Assembly: GCF_017308975.1 (NCBI RefSeq)
Contig: NZ_JADWPD010000006.1
Location: 62,001-126,000, forward strand
Reading direction: 5' to 3'
DNA: 64,000 nt
DNA from: Amycolatopsis sp. MtRt-6
Lineage (GTDB): Bacteria; Actinomycetota; Actinomycetes; Mycobacteriales; Pseudonocardiaceae
In this document: one piece after another, positions 25,550 to 36,070 of the stretch
Position numbering within the stretch: the first letter of the stretch is position 1
Layout of the letters: each line of letters starts with the position of its first letter
Notes under the pieces: model-generated
Databases searched by the model: none
Told to the model about the DNA's origin: nothing
Seen by the model: only the letters and a program-made list of their open reading frames with translations
Made by a program: the position numbers and the translations under genes

Positions 25550-27412
25550 GTGTGTGGAATCGTGGGATATGTCGGGCACCGCCCGGCTCTGGACGTCGTC
25601 CTCGGTGGGCTCCGGCGCATGGAGTACCGCGGTTACGACTCCGCCGGTGTCGCGGTCCTCGACGGCGCCGGCGCGCTGACCGTCGAGCGCAAGGCGGGCC
25701 GGCTGGCCAACCTGGAAGGCCGGCTCGACGAGGTCGGCCGTGAGCGCTTCGGCGGCACCGCCGGCATGGGGCACACCCGCTGGGCCACCCACGGCGCGCC
25801 GATCGACCGCAACTCGCACCCGCACCGGGACGCCTCGGAGCGCGTCGCCGTCGTGCACAACGGCATCATCGAAAACTTCGCCGCCCTACGCGCCGAGCTC
25901 GAAGCCGACGGTGTCGAGATGGCCAGCGACACCGACACCGAAACCGCCGCCCACCTGGTGGCCCGCGCGTACACCGAAGGCGACACCAAGGGCGACCTCA
26001 CCGCCAGCGTCGCCGCCGTCTGCCGCCGCCTCGAAGGCGCGTTCACGCTGGTCGTCACGCACGCCGACCACCCGGACACGATCGTCGCCGCGCGCCGGTC
26101 GTCGCCGCTGGTCGTCGGGGTCGGCGACGGTGAGCACTTCGTCGCATCGGACGTCGCCGCCTTCATCGAGCACACCCGCGAAGCCGTCGAACTCGGGCAG
26201 GACCAGCTCGTCGTCATCACCCGCGAGGGCTACGACGTCCTCGACTTCCACGGCGACGCCGCCCAGGCCAAGCCCTTCACGGTCGACTGGGACCTGAGCG
26301 CCGCCGAGAAGGGCGGCCACGAGTACTTCATGCTCAAGGAGATCGAAGAGCAGCCCGAAGCGCTGGCCAACACGCTGCGCGGGCACTTCGAGTCCGGCCG
26401 GATCATCCTCGACGAGCAGCGCATCTCCGACCAGGACCTCCGCGACGTCGACAAGGTCTTCGTCGTCGCCTGCGGGTCGGCCTACCACTCCGGCCTGGTC
26501 GCCAAGTACGCCATCGAACACTGGACGCGGCTGCCGGTCGAGGTCGAGCTGGCGTCCGAGTTCCGCTACCGCGACCCGGTCCTCGACCGTGACACGCTGG
26601 TCGTCGCCGTGTCCCAGTCCGGTGAGACGGCGGACACGCTCGAAGCCGTCCGGCACGCGCGGGAGCAGAAGGCCCGCGTCCTCGCCGTCTGCAACACCAA
26701 CGGCGCGCAGATCCCGCGTGAGTCCGACGCCGTCCTCTACACCCACGCCGGGCCCGAGATCGGCGTCGCCTCGACCAAGGCGTTCCTCGCCCAGATCGCG
26801 GCCAACTACCTGGTCGGCCTGGCGCTGGCGCAGGCCCGCGGCACGAAGTACCCGGACGAGGTCGCCCGCGAGTTCGCCGAGCTGGAGGCCATGCCCGCGG
26901 CCGTCCAAAAGGTACTGTCCACTGTGGAGCAGGTGCGCGACCTCGGCCGGCGGATCGCCGACTCGAAGGCGATCCTGTTCCTCGGCCGCCACGTCGGCTT
27001 CCCGGTCGCCCTCGAAGGCGCGCTGAAGCTCAAGGAACTCGCGTACATGCACGCCGAGGGCTTCGCCGCCGGCGAGCTCAAGCACGGCCCGATCGCGCTG
27101 ATCGAAGACGGCCTGCCGGTCGTCGTCGTGATGCCGTCGCCCAAGGGCCGCGCGGTGCTGCACTCGAAGCTCGTGTCGAACATCAGCGAGATCCAGGCCC
27201 GCGGCGCCCGCACGATCGTCATCGCCGAGGAGGGCGACGAGACGGTCCGGCCGTTCGCCGACGAGCTCATCGAGGTCCCCGCGGTGCCGACGCTGCTGCA
27301 GCCGCTGGTGTCCACCGTGCCGCTGCAGGTGCTGGCCGCGGAGATCGCCCGCGCCCGCGGGTACGACGTCGACAAGCCGCGTAACCTGGCGAAGTCCGTC
27401 ACCGTCGAGTAA
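25550..27412 (+). CDS. glmS: Glutamine-fructose-6-phosphate aminotransferase (isomerizing)
   Basis: Makes glucosamine-6-phosphate from fructose-6-phosphate and glutamine, the first committed step to UDP-GlcNAc. The protein has 620 residues. The N-terminal glutaminase begins with the nucleophile Cys2 (MCGIVGYVG) and has GHTRWATHG and HNGIIEN. Two SIS domains follow (CGSAYHSG, SQSGETADT; later LGRHVGFPVALEGALKLKE), and the conserved C-terminal PRNLAKSVTVE is present. The GTG at 25,550 is fixed by the catalytic Cys at position 2. The longer frame from 25,526 would bury it. No glmS ribozyme is expected in actinobacteria and I see none upstream. Confidence 0.97.
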   Translation: MCGIVGYVGHRPALDVVLGGLRRMEYRGYDSAGVAVLDGAGALTVERKAGRLANLEGRLDEVGRERFGGTAGMGHTRWATHGAPIDRNSHPHRDASERVAVVHNGIIENFAALRAELEADGVEMASDTDTETAAHLVARAYTEGDTKGDLTASVAAVCRRLEGAFTLVVTHADHPDTIVAARRSSPLVVGVGDGEHFVASDVAAFIEHTREAVELGQDQLVVITREGYDVLDFHGDAAQAKPFTVDWDLSAAEKGGHEYFMLKEIEEQPEALANTLRGHFESGRIILDEQRISDQDLRDVDKVFVVACGSAYHSGLVAKYAIEHWTRLPVEVELASEFRYRDPVLDRDTLVVAVSQSGETADTLEAVRHAREQKARVLAVCNTNGAQIPRESDAVLYTHAGPEIGVASTKAFLAQIAANYLVGLALAQARGTKYPDEVAREFAELEAMPAAVQKVLSTVEQVRDLGRRIADSKAILFLGRHVGFPVALEGALKLKELAYMHAEGFAAGELKHGPIALIEDGLPVVVVMPSPKGRAVLHSKLVSNISEIQARGARTIVIAEEGDETVRPFADELIEVPAVPTLLQPLVSTVPLQVLAAEIARARGYDVDKPRNLAKSVTVE

Positions 27413-27428
27413 GCCGGGGGTCGCCGCC

Positions 27429-28928
27429 GTGCAGGGAATCTGGACCACGGAACGGATTCGCGAAGCGGAGGGGCGGGCGTTCGCCGTGACGCCGGAAGGC
27501 GAGCTGATGCGGCGAGCGTCCTTCGGGCTCGCGGTGCACCTCGCGGACTTCCTGGACGACCACACCGGCGGTGTCTCCGGCCGCCGGGTCGTCCTGCTGG
27601 TCGGCTCCGGCGACAACGGCGGCGACGCGCTCTGGGCCGGCGCGTTCCTGCGCCGTCGCGGAGTGGCCGTGACGGCGATCCTGCTCAAGCCCGAGAAGGC
27701 CCACGCCAAAGGACTCAAGGCGCTCAAGCGCGCCGGCGGCCGCGCGGTGCCCGCCGCGGACGGTCCACAGTGGATCGCGAAGGCCGACGTCGTGGTCGAC
27801 GGCATCGTCGGCATCTCCGGCCGGGGCCCGCTGCGCCCGGACGCGGCCCGGCTGGTGGCCCTGGTCGAGGCGCCGATCGTCGCGGTCGACCTGCCCAGCG
27901 GCGTCGACCCGGACACCGGCGCGGTCGATGGTCCCGCGGTGCGGGCAGCCAAAACCGTCACCTTCGGCGCGCTCAAGCCGGTGCACGCGCTCGCGCCCGC
28001 CCACTGCGGCGAGGTCGTGCTGGTCGACATCGGCCTCGAACTGGAGAAGCCCGACCTCCAGCGGCTCGACATCGTCGACGTCGCCGCCGCCTGGCCGGTC
28101 CCCGGTCCCGAAGACGACAAGTACAGCCAGGGCGTCGTCGGCATCGCGGCGGGCTCGGCGACGTACCCGGGCGCGGCGGTGCTCGCGGCGGGCTCGGCGG
28201 TCCGCGCGACCTCGGGCCTCGTGCGCTACGCGGGCCACGCGGCCGACGTCGTCCGCGCGCAGTGGCCGGAGATCATCGCGACGGGCACGGTCGCGGACGC
28301 CGGCCGCGTCCAGGCCTGGGCGGTCGGCCCCGGCATCGGCACCGGCTCCGAGGGCCGCGACGTCCTGCGGTACGTGCTCGGCCAGGGCGTCCCGGTCTGC
28401 GCGGACGCCGACGCCACGACGATCATCGCGAAGACCCCGGACGTCCTCGACGCCCGCGACCCGGACACCCCGCTGGTCCTGACCCCGCACGCGGGCGAGT
28501 ACGAGCGCCTGATGGGCCGGGCACCCGGAAAGGACCGGGTGGCCGCCGCGCGTGAAGCGGCGAAGAAGTACGACGCGGTGGTGCTGCTGAAGGGCCACTG
28601 CACGGTGATCGCGGCCCCGGACGGCCGGACCGCGGTGAACACCCCCCGCGGCGCCTGGCTGGCCACCGCGGGCTCGGGCGACGTCCTCTCGGGCCTGGTC
28701 GGCGCCCTCCTCGCGGCCGGGCTGGACCCCTGGCTGGCCGCGGCGGCCGCCGCGAACGTCCACTCGCTGGCCGGGGCGATCGCGGCCCAGAACGCGCCGA
28801 CCTCGGCCTCCGGCCTGGTCCACGCCATTCCCGGGGCCATCCGCTCGATCCGCTCGCTAACGTCCCGAGAAGTCTTATCGAGTTCTCTGTTAACTTCGCG
28901 CGGCAAATCTGGTAAGAAGTCCGTGTGA
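27429..28928 (+). CDS. nnr: Bifunctional NAD(P)HX epimerase/ADP-dependent NAD(P)HX dehydratase
   Basis: Repairs hydrated NAD(P)H. It has 499 residues in two domains. The epimerase (YjeF_N, about 1-215) shows VLLVGSGDNGGDALWAG and VDLPSGVDPDTG. The ribokinase-like dehydratase (about 225-480) shows KYSQGVVGIAAGS, VGPGIGTG, TPHAGEYERL, LLKGHCTVIA and the catalytic loop TAGSGDVLSG. The start is GTG, 16 bases after glmS, so the two are probably cotranscribed. The last 20 residues (Ser/Lys-rich) look like a non-conserved extension over a relatively AT-rich stretch that may contain the promoter of the downstream regulator. The stop overlaps the next start (GTGA). Confidence 0.94.
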   Translation: MQGIWTTERIREAEGRAFAVTPEGELMRRASFGLAVHLADFLDDHTGGVSGRRVVLLVGSGDNGGDALWAGAFLRRRGVAVTAILLKPEKAHAKGLKALKRAGGRAVPAADGPQWIAKADVVVDGIVGISGRGPLRPDAARLVALVEAPIVAVDLPSGVDPDTGAVDGPAVRAAKTVTFGALKPVHALAPAHCGEVVLVDIGLELEKPDLQRLDIVDVAAAWPVPGPEDDKYSQGVVGIAAGSATYPGAAVLAAGSAVRATSGLVRYAGHAADVVRAQWPEIIATGTVADAGRVQAWAVGPGIGTGSEGRDVLRYVLGQGVPVCADADATTIIAKTPDVLDARDPDTPLVLTPHAGEYERLMGRAPGKDRVAAAREAAKKYDAVVLLKGHCTVIAAPDGRTAVNTPRGAWLATAGSGDVLSGLVGALLAAGLDPWLAAAAAANVHSLAGAIAAQNAPTSASGLVHAIPGAIRSIRSLTSREVLSSSLLTSRGKSGKKSV

Positions 28929-29758
28929 GCGGCGGCACAGTACCCGGAGACCGGAAGACCCGGCCGTCCGATGCCGTCGTCGAACAGCGGCGGCAGGACA
29001 TCCTCGACCACGTCATCGAGCAGGGCGAAGCCCGCATCGACGATCTGACGTCGAGGTTCAAGGTCAGCCTGATGACCATGCACCGCGACCTCGACGACCT
29101 GGCCGAACGCCGCCTTCTCCGCAAGCTCCGCGGCAAGGTCGAGGCCTACCCGGCGCTCACCATCGAGACCGCCGCCCGGTTCCGCGACACCCTCCACCAC
29201 GGGGAGAAGGACGCCCTCGGCGCGGCCGCCGCGAAGCACGTCCAGCCCGGCCAGACCGTCTTCGTCGACGACTCCACCACCCTGCTCCCGCTGGTCAAGC
29301 GGCTCGCCGAGATCGACGCCCTCACCGTCGTCACCAACTCGCTGCACGCCGCCCGCCTGCTCGGGCCGAAGGTCGACGTCGTGCTCGCCGGCGGCCGCTA
29401 CAGCCACGAGTACGACTCCTGCGCCGGGCCCGAGGTGCTCAACCTGCTCGACTCGATCCGCGCCGACGTCTCGTTCGTCTCGGTCACCGCCGTCGCCGTC
29501 GGGCGGCTCTTCCACCCGGACCGCGACTACGCCGAGCTCAAGAAGGCCGCGCTGAAGGTCGCGAACCAGAGCGTCCTCGTCGTCGACCACTCGAAGTTCG
29601 GCCGCACCGCCACGTACGCGCACGGCGACGTCGGCGACTACGACCTGCTGATCACGGGTGAGTTCACCCCCACCGAGGAGATCGAGGCCGCGCTCAACGC
29701 GGGCACCGCGATCGAGATCGTCGAACACGTCGCAGAGGGGCAGCCCTATGACAGCTGA
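28925..29758 (+). CDS. DeoR-family sugar-responsive transcriptional regulator
   Basis: A 277-residue regulator. The N-terminal winged helix-turn-helix (about 20-75: [20 protein letters not shown], then [13 protein letters not shown]) is followed by the DeoR C-terminal sensor domain with the sugar-phosphate pocket signatures [17 protein letters not shown] and VLAGGRY. It overlaps nnr by 4 bases upstream and xylB by 11 bases downstream, so it should control the xylB-ABC ATPase transcript, probably in response to a phosphorylated sugar. The GTG at 28,925 is in the usual place relative to the helix-turn-helix. Confidence 0.9.
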   Translation: MSGGTVPGDRKTRPSDAVVEQRRQDILDHVIEQGEARIDDLTSRFKVSLMTMHRDLDDLAERRLLRKLRGKVEAYPALTIETAARFRDTLHHGEKDALGAAAAKHVQPGQTVFVDDSTTLLPLVKRLAEIDALTVVTNSLHAARLLGPKVDVVLAGGRYSHEYDSCAGPEVLNLLDSIRADVSFVSVTAVAVGRLFHPDRDYAELKKAALKVANQSVLVVDHSKFGRTATYAHGDVGDYDLLITGEFTPTEEIEAALNAGTAIEIVEHVAEGQPYDS

Positions 29759-31178
29759 GCTGGTCGCCGGCATCGACTCGTCCACGCAGTCGACCAAGGT
29801 CGTCGTGTGCGACGCCGAAACCGGCGAAATCGTCCGCACCGGCCGCGCGCCGCACCCCGACGGCACCGAGGTGCACCCCGACGCCTGGTGGGACGCCTTC
29901 CAAGAGGCGACCAACGGCGTGCTCGACGGCGTCAAGGCCATCGGCGTCGGCGGCCAGCAGCACGGCATGGTCACCCTCGACGAAGCCGGTGAGGTCGTCC
30001 GGCCCGCGCTGCTGTGGAACGACACCCGGTCCGCGCAGGCGGCGCTCGACCTCATCGACGAGCTCGGCGGGCCGTCAGCCTGGGCGAAGTCCGTCGGCTC
30101 GGTGCCGGTCGCGAGCTTCACCGTCACGAAGCTGCGCTGGCTGGCCGAGCACGAGCCTCAGCTCGCCGACCGCGTGGCGCGTGTGCTGCTCCCGCACGAC
30201 TGGCTGACCTGGAAGCTCACCGGCGGCGACCCGGTCACCGACCGCGGCGACGCCTCCGGCACCGGCTACTTCTCGCCGTCCGACAACGCCTACCGCCTCG
30301 ACGTCCTCAGCCACGCCTTCGGCGGCCGGACGCCGGAGCTGCCCACCGTGCTCGGCCCGGCCGAAGCGGCCGGCCACACCCCGGACGGCGTGCTCGTTTC
30401 GGCCGGCACCGGCGACAACATGGCCGCCGCGCTCGGACTCGAGCTCAAGCCCGGCGACGCCGTCGTCTCGCTCGGCACCAGCGGCACCGTGTTCGGCGTC
30501 GCCGAGACCGGCGCGGCCGACGTCAGCGGCGAGGTCGCCGGGTTCGCCGACGCCACCGGCCGCTTCCTCCCGCTCGCCTGCACCCTCAACGCCGCCCGCG
30601 TCCTGACCGCGACGGCCGCGATGCTCGGCGCGACGCTCAGCGAGTTCGACCGGCTCGCCCTGGCCGCCGAGCCGGGGGCCGGCGGGCTGACGTTCCTGCC
30701 GTACCTCGACGGCGAGCGCACCCCGAACCTGCCCGGCGCCACCGGCTCGCTGGCCGGGCTGACCAGGGACAACATGACCCCGGAGAACCTCGCGCGCAGC
30801 GCCGTCGAAGGCATGCTCTGCGGCCTGGCCGCCGGCCTCGACGCGGTGCGCGCGCACGGCCTCGACGTCCAGCGCGTGCTGCTGATCGGCGGGGGCGCGC
30901 AGTCGGCCGCCGTCCGCGCGGTCGCGCCGCTGGTGTTCGGGGTGCCCGTGCAGCTGCCCGAAGTCGCCGAGTACGTCGCGCTCGGCGCGGCGCGGCAGGC
31001 GGCGTGGGCCCTCGCTTCCAGTGCGGAACCCCCGTCCTGGCAGGAGAACCAGAAGCTTCGGCTCGAGCTGGACGAGCCGACCGAGGCGCAGCGCGCCGAG
31101 GGCCACCGGATCCAGCAGCGCCACCTCGAAGCCCGCGAAGCGGCTTACGGGGTCCGGCGGAATCTCGGAGAGGACTGA
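29748..31178 (+). CDS. xylB: Xylulokinase-type sugar kinase (FGGY family)
   Basis: An ATP-dependent FGGY carbohydrate kinase of 476 residues, best matching xylulokinase. The phosphate loop is [26 protein letters not shown] and [13 protein letters not shown] form the substrate side, [10 protein letters not shown] and SLGTSGTVF the second lobe, and GGGAQS the adenosine loop. GAGGGG lies about 8 bases before the ATG at 29,748, inside the deoR 3' end. It lies between a DeoR regulator and a sugar ABC ATPase. D-xylulose is the default substrate but another ketopentose or pentitol-derived sugar is possible. Confidence 0.88.
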   Translation: MTAELVAGIDSSTQSTKVVVCDAETGEIVRTGRAPHPDGTEVHPDAWWDAFQEATNGVLDGVKAIGVGGQQHGMVTLDEAGEVVRPALLWNDTRSAQAALDLIDELGGPSAWAKSVGSVPVASFTVTKLRWLAEHEPQLADRVARVLLPHDWLTWKLTGGDPVTDRGDASGTGYFSPSDNAYRLDVLSHAFGGRTPELPTVLGPAEAAGHTPDGVLVSAGTGDNMAAALGLELKPGDAVVSLGTSGTVFGVAETGAADVSGEVAGFADATGRFLPLACTLNAARVLTATAAMLGATLSEFDRLALAAEPGAGGLTFLPYLDGERTPNLPGATGSLAGLTRDNMTPENLARSAVEGMLCGLAAGLDAVRAHGLDVQRVLLIGGGAQSAAVRAVAPLVFGVPVQLPEVAEYVALGAARQAAWALASSAEPPSWQENQKLRLELDEPTEAQRAEGHRIQQRHLEAREAAYGVRRNLGED

Positions 31179-31181
31179 CCG

Positions 31182-32273
<1,092 letters not shown>

Positions 32274-32281
32274 CCTCGGGA

Positions 32282-32324
32282 CATGGGAAACTGGAAGGCG
32301 CCATGTCTTCCAGTTTTTCCCATG
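32282..32324 (+). promoter_or_regulatory. Long hairpin enclosing the alr start codon and ribosome binding site
   Basis: CATGGGAAACTGGAAG pairs with CTTCCAGTTTTTCCCATG (two extra T bases), leaving a loop GCGCCATGT that contains the alr ATG. The GGAAGG ribosome binding site lies in the left arm and would be sequestered by codons 2-8. It can be read either as a terminator of the sugar operon or as a translational control element for alr. Confidence 0.7.
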
Positions 32325-33433
32325 AACGCAGCCCCAGGGCGCAGGTCGACATCGACCTCGACGCGATCCGCCACAACCTCACCCTGCTGGGCGCCCGCGC
32401 GCCCGGCGCCGAGGTGATGGCCGTGGTGAAGGCCGACGCCTACGGCCACGGCGCGCTGCCGGTGGCGCGCGCCGCGGTCGAGGCCGGGGCGTCCTGGCTG
32501 GGCACCTGCTCGCTCGGCGAAGCCCTCGCCCTCCGCGAGGCCGGGATCACCACGAGGCTGTTCAGCTGGCTGGACACCCCGGACGTCGACTTCGCGCCGG
32601 GCATCGAGCACGACATCGACCTCGCCGCCAGCTCGCTGGGTGAGCTTCGCCGCATCGCGGCCGCCGCGAAACCGGGTACCCGGGCTCGTGTGCACCTCAA
32701 AATCGACACCGGGCTCTCGCGCAACGGCTGCCCGCCGTCCGCCTGGGCCGAACTGGTCGAAGCGGCGGCCGCCGAACCGCGGGTCGAGGTCGTCGCGATC
32801 TGGTCCCACCTCGCGTGCGCCGACGAACCCGGGCACCCCTCGATCGACCTGCAGGCCAGGCGCTTCGCCGACGCCTACGACGCCGCGCGCGCGGCCGGGC
32901 TCGACCCGCTGCGGCACCTGGCGAACTCCGCGGCCCTGCTCACCCGGCCCGACCTGCACTTCGACGTCGTCCGGCCCGGCATCGCCATGTACGGGCTGAA
33001 CCCGGTGCCGCAGGCCGAAGACCTGCGCCCGGCCATGACGTTCCGGTCCGCGGTCGCCCTGGTCAAGCGCGTCGAAGCCGGCGAATCGGTGTCCTACGGG
33101 CACACCTGGACGGCGGAGCGGGACACGAATCTCGCGCTCGTCCCGGCCGGGTACGCCGACGGTGTGCCCCGCAGCTTGTCCGGCCGGATGGACGTCTGGC
33201 TGGGCGGGCAGCGGCGGCCGGTCGCCGGGCGGGTCTGCATGGACCAGCTGGTGGTCGACTGCGGCGACTACGCACCGGCCGTCGGCGACGAGGTCGTCCT
33301 GTTCGGCGCGGGGACGCACGGCGAGCCGACCGCCCGCGAATGGGCCGGCAAGCTGGGCACCATCGACTACGAAATCGTCACCTCGATGTACCGCCCGCGG
33401 GTGCGGCGCCGGTATCTGGGGACGAGCGAGTGA
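32303..33433 (+). CDS. alr: Alanine racemase
   Basis: A PLP enzyme that makes D-alanine for peptidoglycan. It has 376 residues. The PLP lysine is Lys43 in MAVVKADAYGHG. HLKIDTGLSRNG and the catalytic tyrosine region VSYGHTW...VPAGYADG are present, and the C-terminal beta domain has GRVCMDQLVVDCG. The ATG at 32,303 is preceded by GGAAGG at short spacing but lies in the loop of a strong hairpin. The stop overlaps the next GTG (GTGA), coupling it to the hydrolase and tsaE. The order alr-tsaE is conserved in actinobacteria, but the hydrolase between them is not present in M. tuberculosis. Confidence 0.96.
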   Translation: MSSSFSHERSPRAQVDIDLDAIRHNLTLLGARAPGAEVMAVVKADAYGHGALPVARAAVEAGASWLGTCSLGEALALREAGITTRLFSWLDTPDVDFAPGIEHDIDLAASSLGELRRIAAAAKPGTRARVHLKIDTGLSRNGCPPSAWAELVEAAAAEPRVEVVAIWSHLACADEPGHPSIDLQARRFADAYDAARAAGLDPLRHLANSAALLTRPDLHFDVVRPGIAMYGLNPVPQAEDLRPAMTFRSAVALVKRVEAGESVSYGHTWTAERDTNLALVPAGYADGVPRSLSGRMDVWLGGQRRPVAGRVCMDQLVVDCGDYAPAVGDEVVLFGAGTHGEPTAREWAGKLGTIDYEIVTSMYRPRVRRRYLGTSE

Positions 33434-34527
33434 CACCTTCACGACGACTGCTGGCCATCGCCGGCGGGGTCGGGGCCCTGGCCACCGGCACCGCCGCCGC
33501 CATCGCCGTCGCCGCGCAGCAGCGGCGGCACAGTGAGGATCCGTACGTGGACGAGCCGCTGGGGGAGCTGAAGCCCGACCGCACTTCGACGGTCGCGGCC
33601 GAGGACGGCACGCCGCTTTCGGTCGAGGAGATCGACCCAGAAGACGGCGGCGAACCGGAACTGACCGTCGTGGGAGTCCACGGCTTCGCGCTTTCGCGGC
33701 GCTGCTGGCACTTCCAGCGCCGCGACCTGGCGAAGCTGAGGCTGCCGCGCGTGCGTCAGGTGTACTACGACCACCGCAGCCACGGCCTGTCCGGCGCGGC
33801 GTCCGCGGAGACGTCGACCATCGAGCAGCTGGCGCGCGACCTGGACTGCGTGCTGCGGTCCGTGGTGCCGGACGGGCCCATCGTGCTGCTGGGGCACTCG
33901 ATGGGCGGCATGGTGATCATGGAGCTGGCCGCCGAGTTCCCCGAGCTGTTCGAAGACCGCGTGTGCGGGGTCGCCTTCATCGCGACGGCGGCGGGCGAAG
34001 TCGGGGCACGCGGGTTGCCGCGTTCGCTGCTCTCGAAGTACAACCCGCTGACGCGCGCCGCCGGCGGTCTCGCCGGCTGGCAGCCGGGGCTGGTGGAGTT
34101 CGTCCGCGCGGCGGGCGGCCAGCTGACGCGCCAAGCCGTGCGCCGGCTGGCGTTCGGCAGCCGCGACGTCGCTCCGCGGCTCGTCGACTTCATGCTCGAG
34201 ATGCTGGAAGTGACGCCGGTCCGCGGGCTGGTCAACTTCATCGACACGCTCGGCAGCCACAACCGCTATGCCGCGCTGGCCGGCCTGAAGCACGCGGAAG
34301 TGCTGGTCGTCGGCGGCGATTCGGACCGGTTCACGCCGTTCTCGCACGCCGAGCGGATCGCGGCCGAGCTGCCCGACGCGGAGCTGGTCCGCGTCCGCGG
34401 CGCCGGCCACATGGTCCAGCTCGAGCAGCCCGAGCTGGTGAACAGCCATCTGATCGATCTCCTGCAACGCTGTTCCGGTGTGGACGGCGTGACCTCGTCC
34501 CGGCGAACCTGGTGGTGGCAGCGTTGA
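33430..34527 (+). CDS. Alpha/beta hydrolase with N-terminal membrane or signal segment
   Basis: An alpha/beta hydrolase of 365 residues. Residues 1-30 hold a short hydrophobic segment (LLAIAGGVGALATGTAAAIAVA) that could be a signal anchor. The fold follows: HGFALSRRCW (oxyanion), nucleophile elbow LLGHSMGGMV, acid in VVGGDSDRFTP and base in GAGHMVQLE. It resembles lipases/esterases of the HsaD/EstA group. It overlaps alr by 4 bases and tsaE by about 13, so it is cotranscribed. The substrate is unknown. Confidence 0.82.
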   Translation: MTPSRRLLAIAGGVGALATGTAAAIAVAAQQRRHSEDPYVDEPLGELKPDRTSTVAAEDGTPLSVEEIDPEDGGEPELTVVGVHGFALSRRCWHFQRRDLAKLRLPRVRQVYYDHRSHGLSGAASAETSTIEQLARDLDCVLRSVVPDGPIVLLGHSMGGMVIMELAAEFPELFEDRVCGVAFIATAAGEVGARGLPRSLLSKYNPLTRAAGGLAGWQPGLVEFVRAAGGQLTRQAVRRLAFGSRDVAPRLVDFMLEMLEVTPVRGLVNFIDTLGSHNRYAALAGLKHAEVLVVGGDSDRFTPFSHAERIAAELPDAELVRVRGAGHMVQLEQPELVNSHLIDLLQRCSGVDGVTSSRRTWWWQR

Positions 34528-34985
34528 GTTTCGTGTTCCCGACCCCCGAAGAGACCATGGACTTCGGGCGGGCGCTCGGCCGCGCCCTGCGGGCGGGTGA
34601 CCTGGTCCTCCTGGCCGGCCCGCTGGGCGCGGGCAAGACGACGCTGACCCGCGGCATCGCGGACGGCCTCGGCGTCGGCGGCCGGGTCAGCAGCCCGACG
34701 TTCGTCCTGGCCCGCGTCCACCCGGCTGGTGCTGCCGGTGTCCCGCTGGTGCACGTGGACGCGTACCGCCTGGGCGGGGACCTGTCGCAGCTGGACGACC
34801 TGGACCTGGACACGGACCTGGAGCGCTCGGCGATCGTGGTCGAGTGGGGCGAGGGCTCGGCGGAGCGCCTGTCGGACGACTACCTGGTGGTCCGCCTCGA
34901 CCGGCGCGAGGACGACTTCCGCGAGATCACCCTCGAACCGCACGGCACCTGGGCCGACCGGGTTCCGGACCTGGTGCGGGCGTAG
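34515..34985 (+). CDS. tsaE: tRNA t6A biosynthesis ATPase TsaE
   Basis: An ATPase needed with TsaB and TsaD for N6-threonylcarbamoyladenosine in tRNA. It has 156 residues. Walker A is LAGPLGAGKTTLTRG, the conserved SSPTFVLARVHP follows, and HVDAYRLGG and VVEWGE complete the family pattern. Start candidates are GTG 34,515, GTG 34,512 and TTG 34,524 (overlapping the previous TGA). MSFVFPTPEE could be the true start if TTG is used. A perfect 11-bp hairpin overlaps its stop. The t6A partners tsaB and tsaD lie 4 kb downstream on the same strand, separated by a minus-strand block. Confidence 0.93.
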   Translation: MAALSFVFPTPEETMDFGRALGRALRAGDLVLLAGPLGAGKTTLTRGIADGLGVGGRVSSPTFVLARVHPAGAAGVPLVHVDAYRLGGDLSQLDDLDLDTDLERSAIVVEWGEGSAERLSDDYLVVRLDRREDDFREITLEPHGTWADRVPDLVRA

Positions 34986-34996
34986 GCCCGCACCAG
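34971..34996. terminator. Hairpin at the tsaE stop (convergent genes)
   Basis: CTGGTGCGGGC pairs perfectly with GCCCGCACCAG around the loop GTAG. The stem includes the last tsaE codons and lies just before the end of the convergent beta-lactamase-like gene. There is no U-run. Confidence 0.65.
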
Positions 34997-35006
34997 GTAG
35001 CCGCGC

Positions 35007-36005
35007 TCAGCCGCCGTTGTACTGCCGGTAGGCCGGTGCCCGGAACGTCCTGGTGCCGGCGCCCGCGATCTTGTCCACCGCGCGCAGGAACTTCGGCCCC
35101 ATCTTCGCGGTGGCCTGCCGGACCGGGTGCGTGGCCCCGAAGTCCTCCGGGTTCGCCTGGCCGTGCGCGAACATCGAGTAGATCACCACCGGCTTGCCCG
35201 CGGCGTCGAACATGATCCCCGCCTCGTTGCGGCCGTCGTTCAGCCAGCCCGCCTTCGTGGCGATCCTCGCCCGGTCGACGGACGACATCTCGCGGCGGAC
35301 ACCGTCGGTGAACGCCACCTGCGACCGCAGGATGGACAGCAGGTACTCCGTCGACGCCGGGCTCAGCAGTGTGCCCGCGACCAGCGCCTTCAGCAGGTCG
35401 TGGGTCTCGCGCGGAGTGGTCTTGCCGAGGAAGTAGCGGTTCGGGTTGGCCACCGGCGTGACCTGGGTCTTGGGGAAGCCCTTGGCCACCAGGATCTCGT
35501 TGATCTCGGCCGCCGGGACCACGAGTCCCACCAGCCGGACGCACGTGTCGTCCGAAACCGTGAGGAACAGCGACAGGACGTGCCCCAGCGTGAACGCGCT
35601 CGGGTACGCCTTGTCCAGGATGATGATGCCGTCGCCACCCGGCACGACGATGCTCGCCGGCACCTGGACCTGCTGGTCCAGCGTGAGCAGGCCACGGTCG
35701 ATCTTGTCCATCAAGGTGACCGCGACGGCCACCTTGTTGACGCTGTACGCCTCGACGATCTCGTCGGACGCCACGTCGACGGCCACCTGGCCGGCCACGC
35801 TGATGTAGGAGTTCCAGATGCCGCCCGCCTCGGCGGCCGCGTCGTCGTAGACGCGCTTGACCTTCTGCCTGGCCAGGTCCGGCGTGGCCGGGCTGGCCTC
35901 GATGTCTGCTTCCTGCGCGTACGCGGGAGAGCCGGCCAGAATGCTTCCGGCGGCGACGGCGGTTCCCAAACCGAACGCCGCGCGCCTGTTGAGTCGATAC
36001 CCCAT
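35007..36005 (-). CDS. Exported class A beta-lactamase-like serine hydrolase
   Basis: A 332-residue penicillin-recognising-enzyme-fold protein. The signal peptide is twin-arginine type (RLNRRAAFGLG, then a hydrophobic core, cut near AYA). The active-site SxxK is SVNK in EAYSVNKVAV. The SDN-loop equivalent reads SDDTC and the KTG-box equivalent reads TKAGW, so two of the three boxes deviate. It may be a DD-peptidase-like or inactive relative, and resistance activity cannot be inferred. ATG 36,005 is preferred. TTG 36,017 is an alternative. A near-perfect palindrome lies 22 bases upstream and overlaps the end of the preceding gene. Confidence 0.78.
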   Translation of the reverse strand: MGYRLNRRAAFGLGTAVAAGSILAGSPAYAQEADIEASPATPDLARQKVKRVYDDAAAEAGGIWNSYISVAGQVAVDVASDEIVEAYSVNKVAVAVTLMDKIDRGLLTLDQQVQVPASIVVPGGDGIIILDKAYPSAFTLGHVLSLFLTVSDDTCVRLVGLVVPAAEINEILVAKGFPKTQVTPVANPNRYFLGKTTPRETHDLLKALVAGTLLSPASTEYLLSILRSQVAFTDGVRREMSSVDRARIATKAGWLNDGRNEAGIMFDAAGKPVVIYSMFAHGQANPEDFGATHPVRQATAKMGPKFLRAVDKIAGAGTRTFRAPAYRQYNGG

Positions 36006-36026
36006 CGCAAGATCCAACCACGGACC

Positions 36027-36070
36027 TCGTGAGTGAGAAACAGTGTTCTAACGCTGTTTCTCACTCACGA
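36027..36070. terminator. Long palindrome overlapping the carboxyltransferase stop codon
   Basis: TCGTGAGTGAGAAACAG pairs with CTGTTTCTCACTCACGA. The inner bases can extend the stem with one G-T pair, leaving a very small loop. It contains the last codons of the upstream minus-strand gene and precedes the beta-lactamase-like gene. It can act as a terminator or operator. There is no clear U-run on either strand. Confidence 0.7.
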
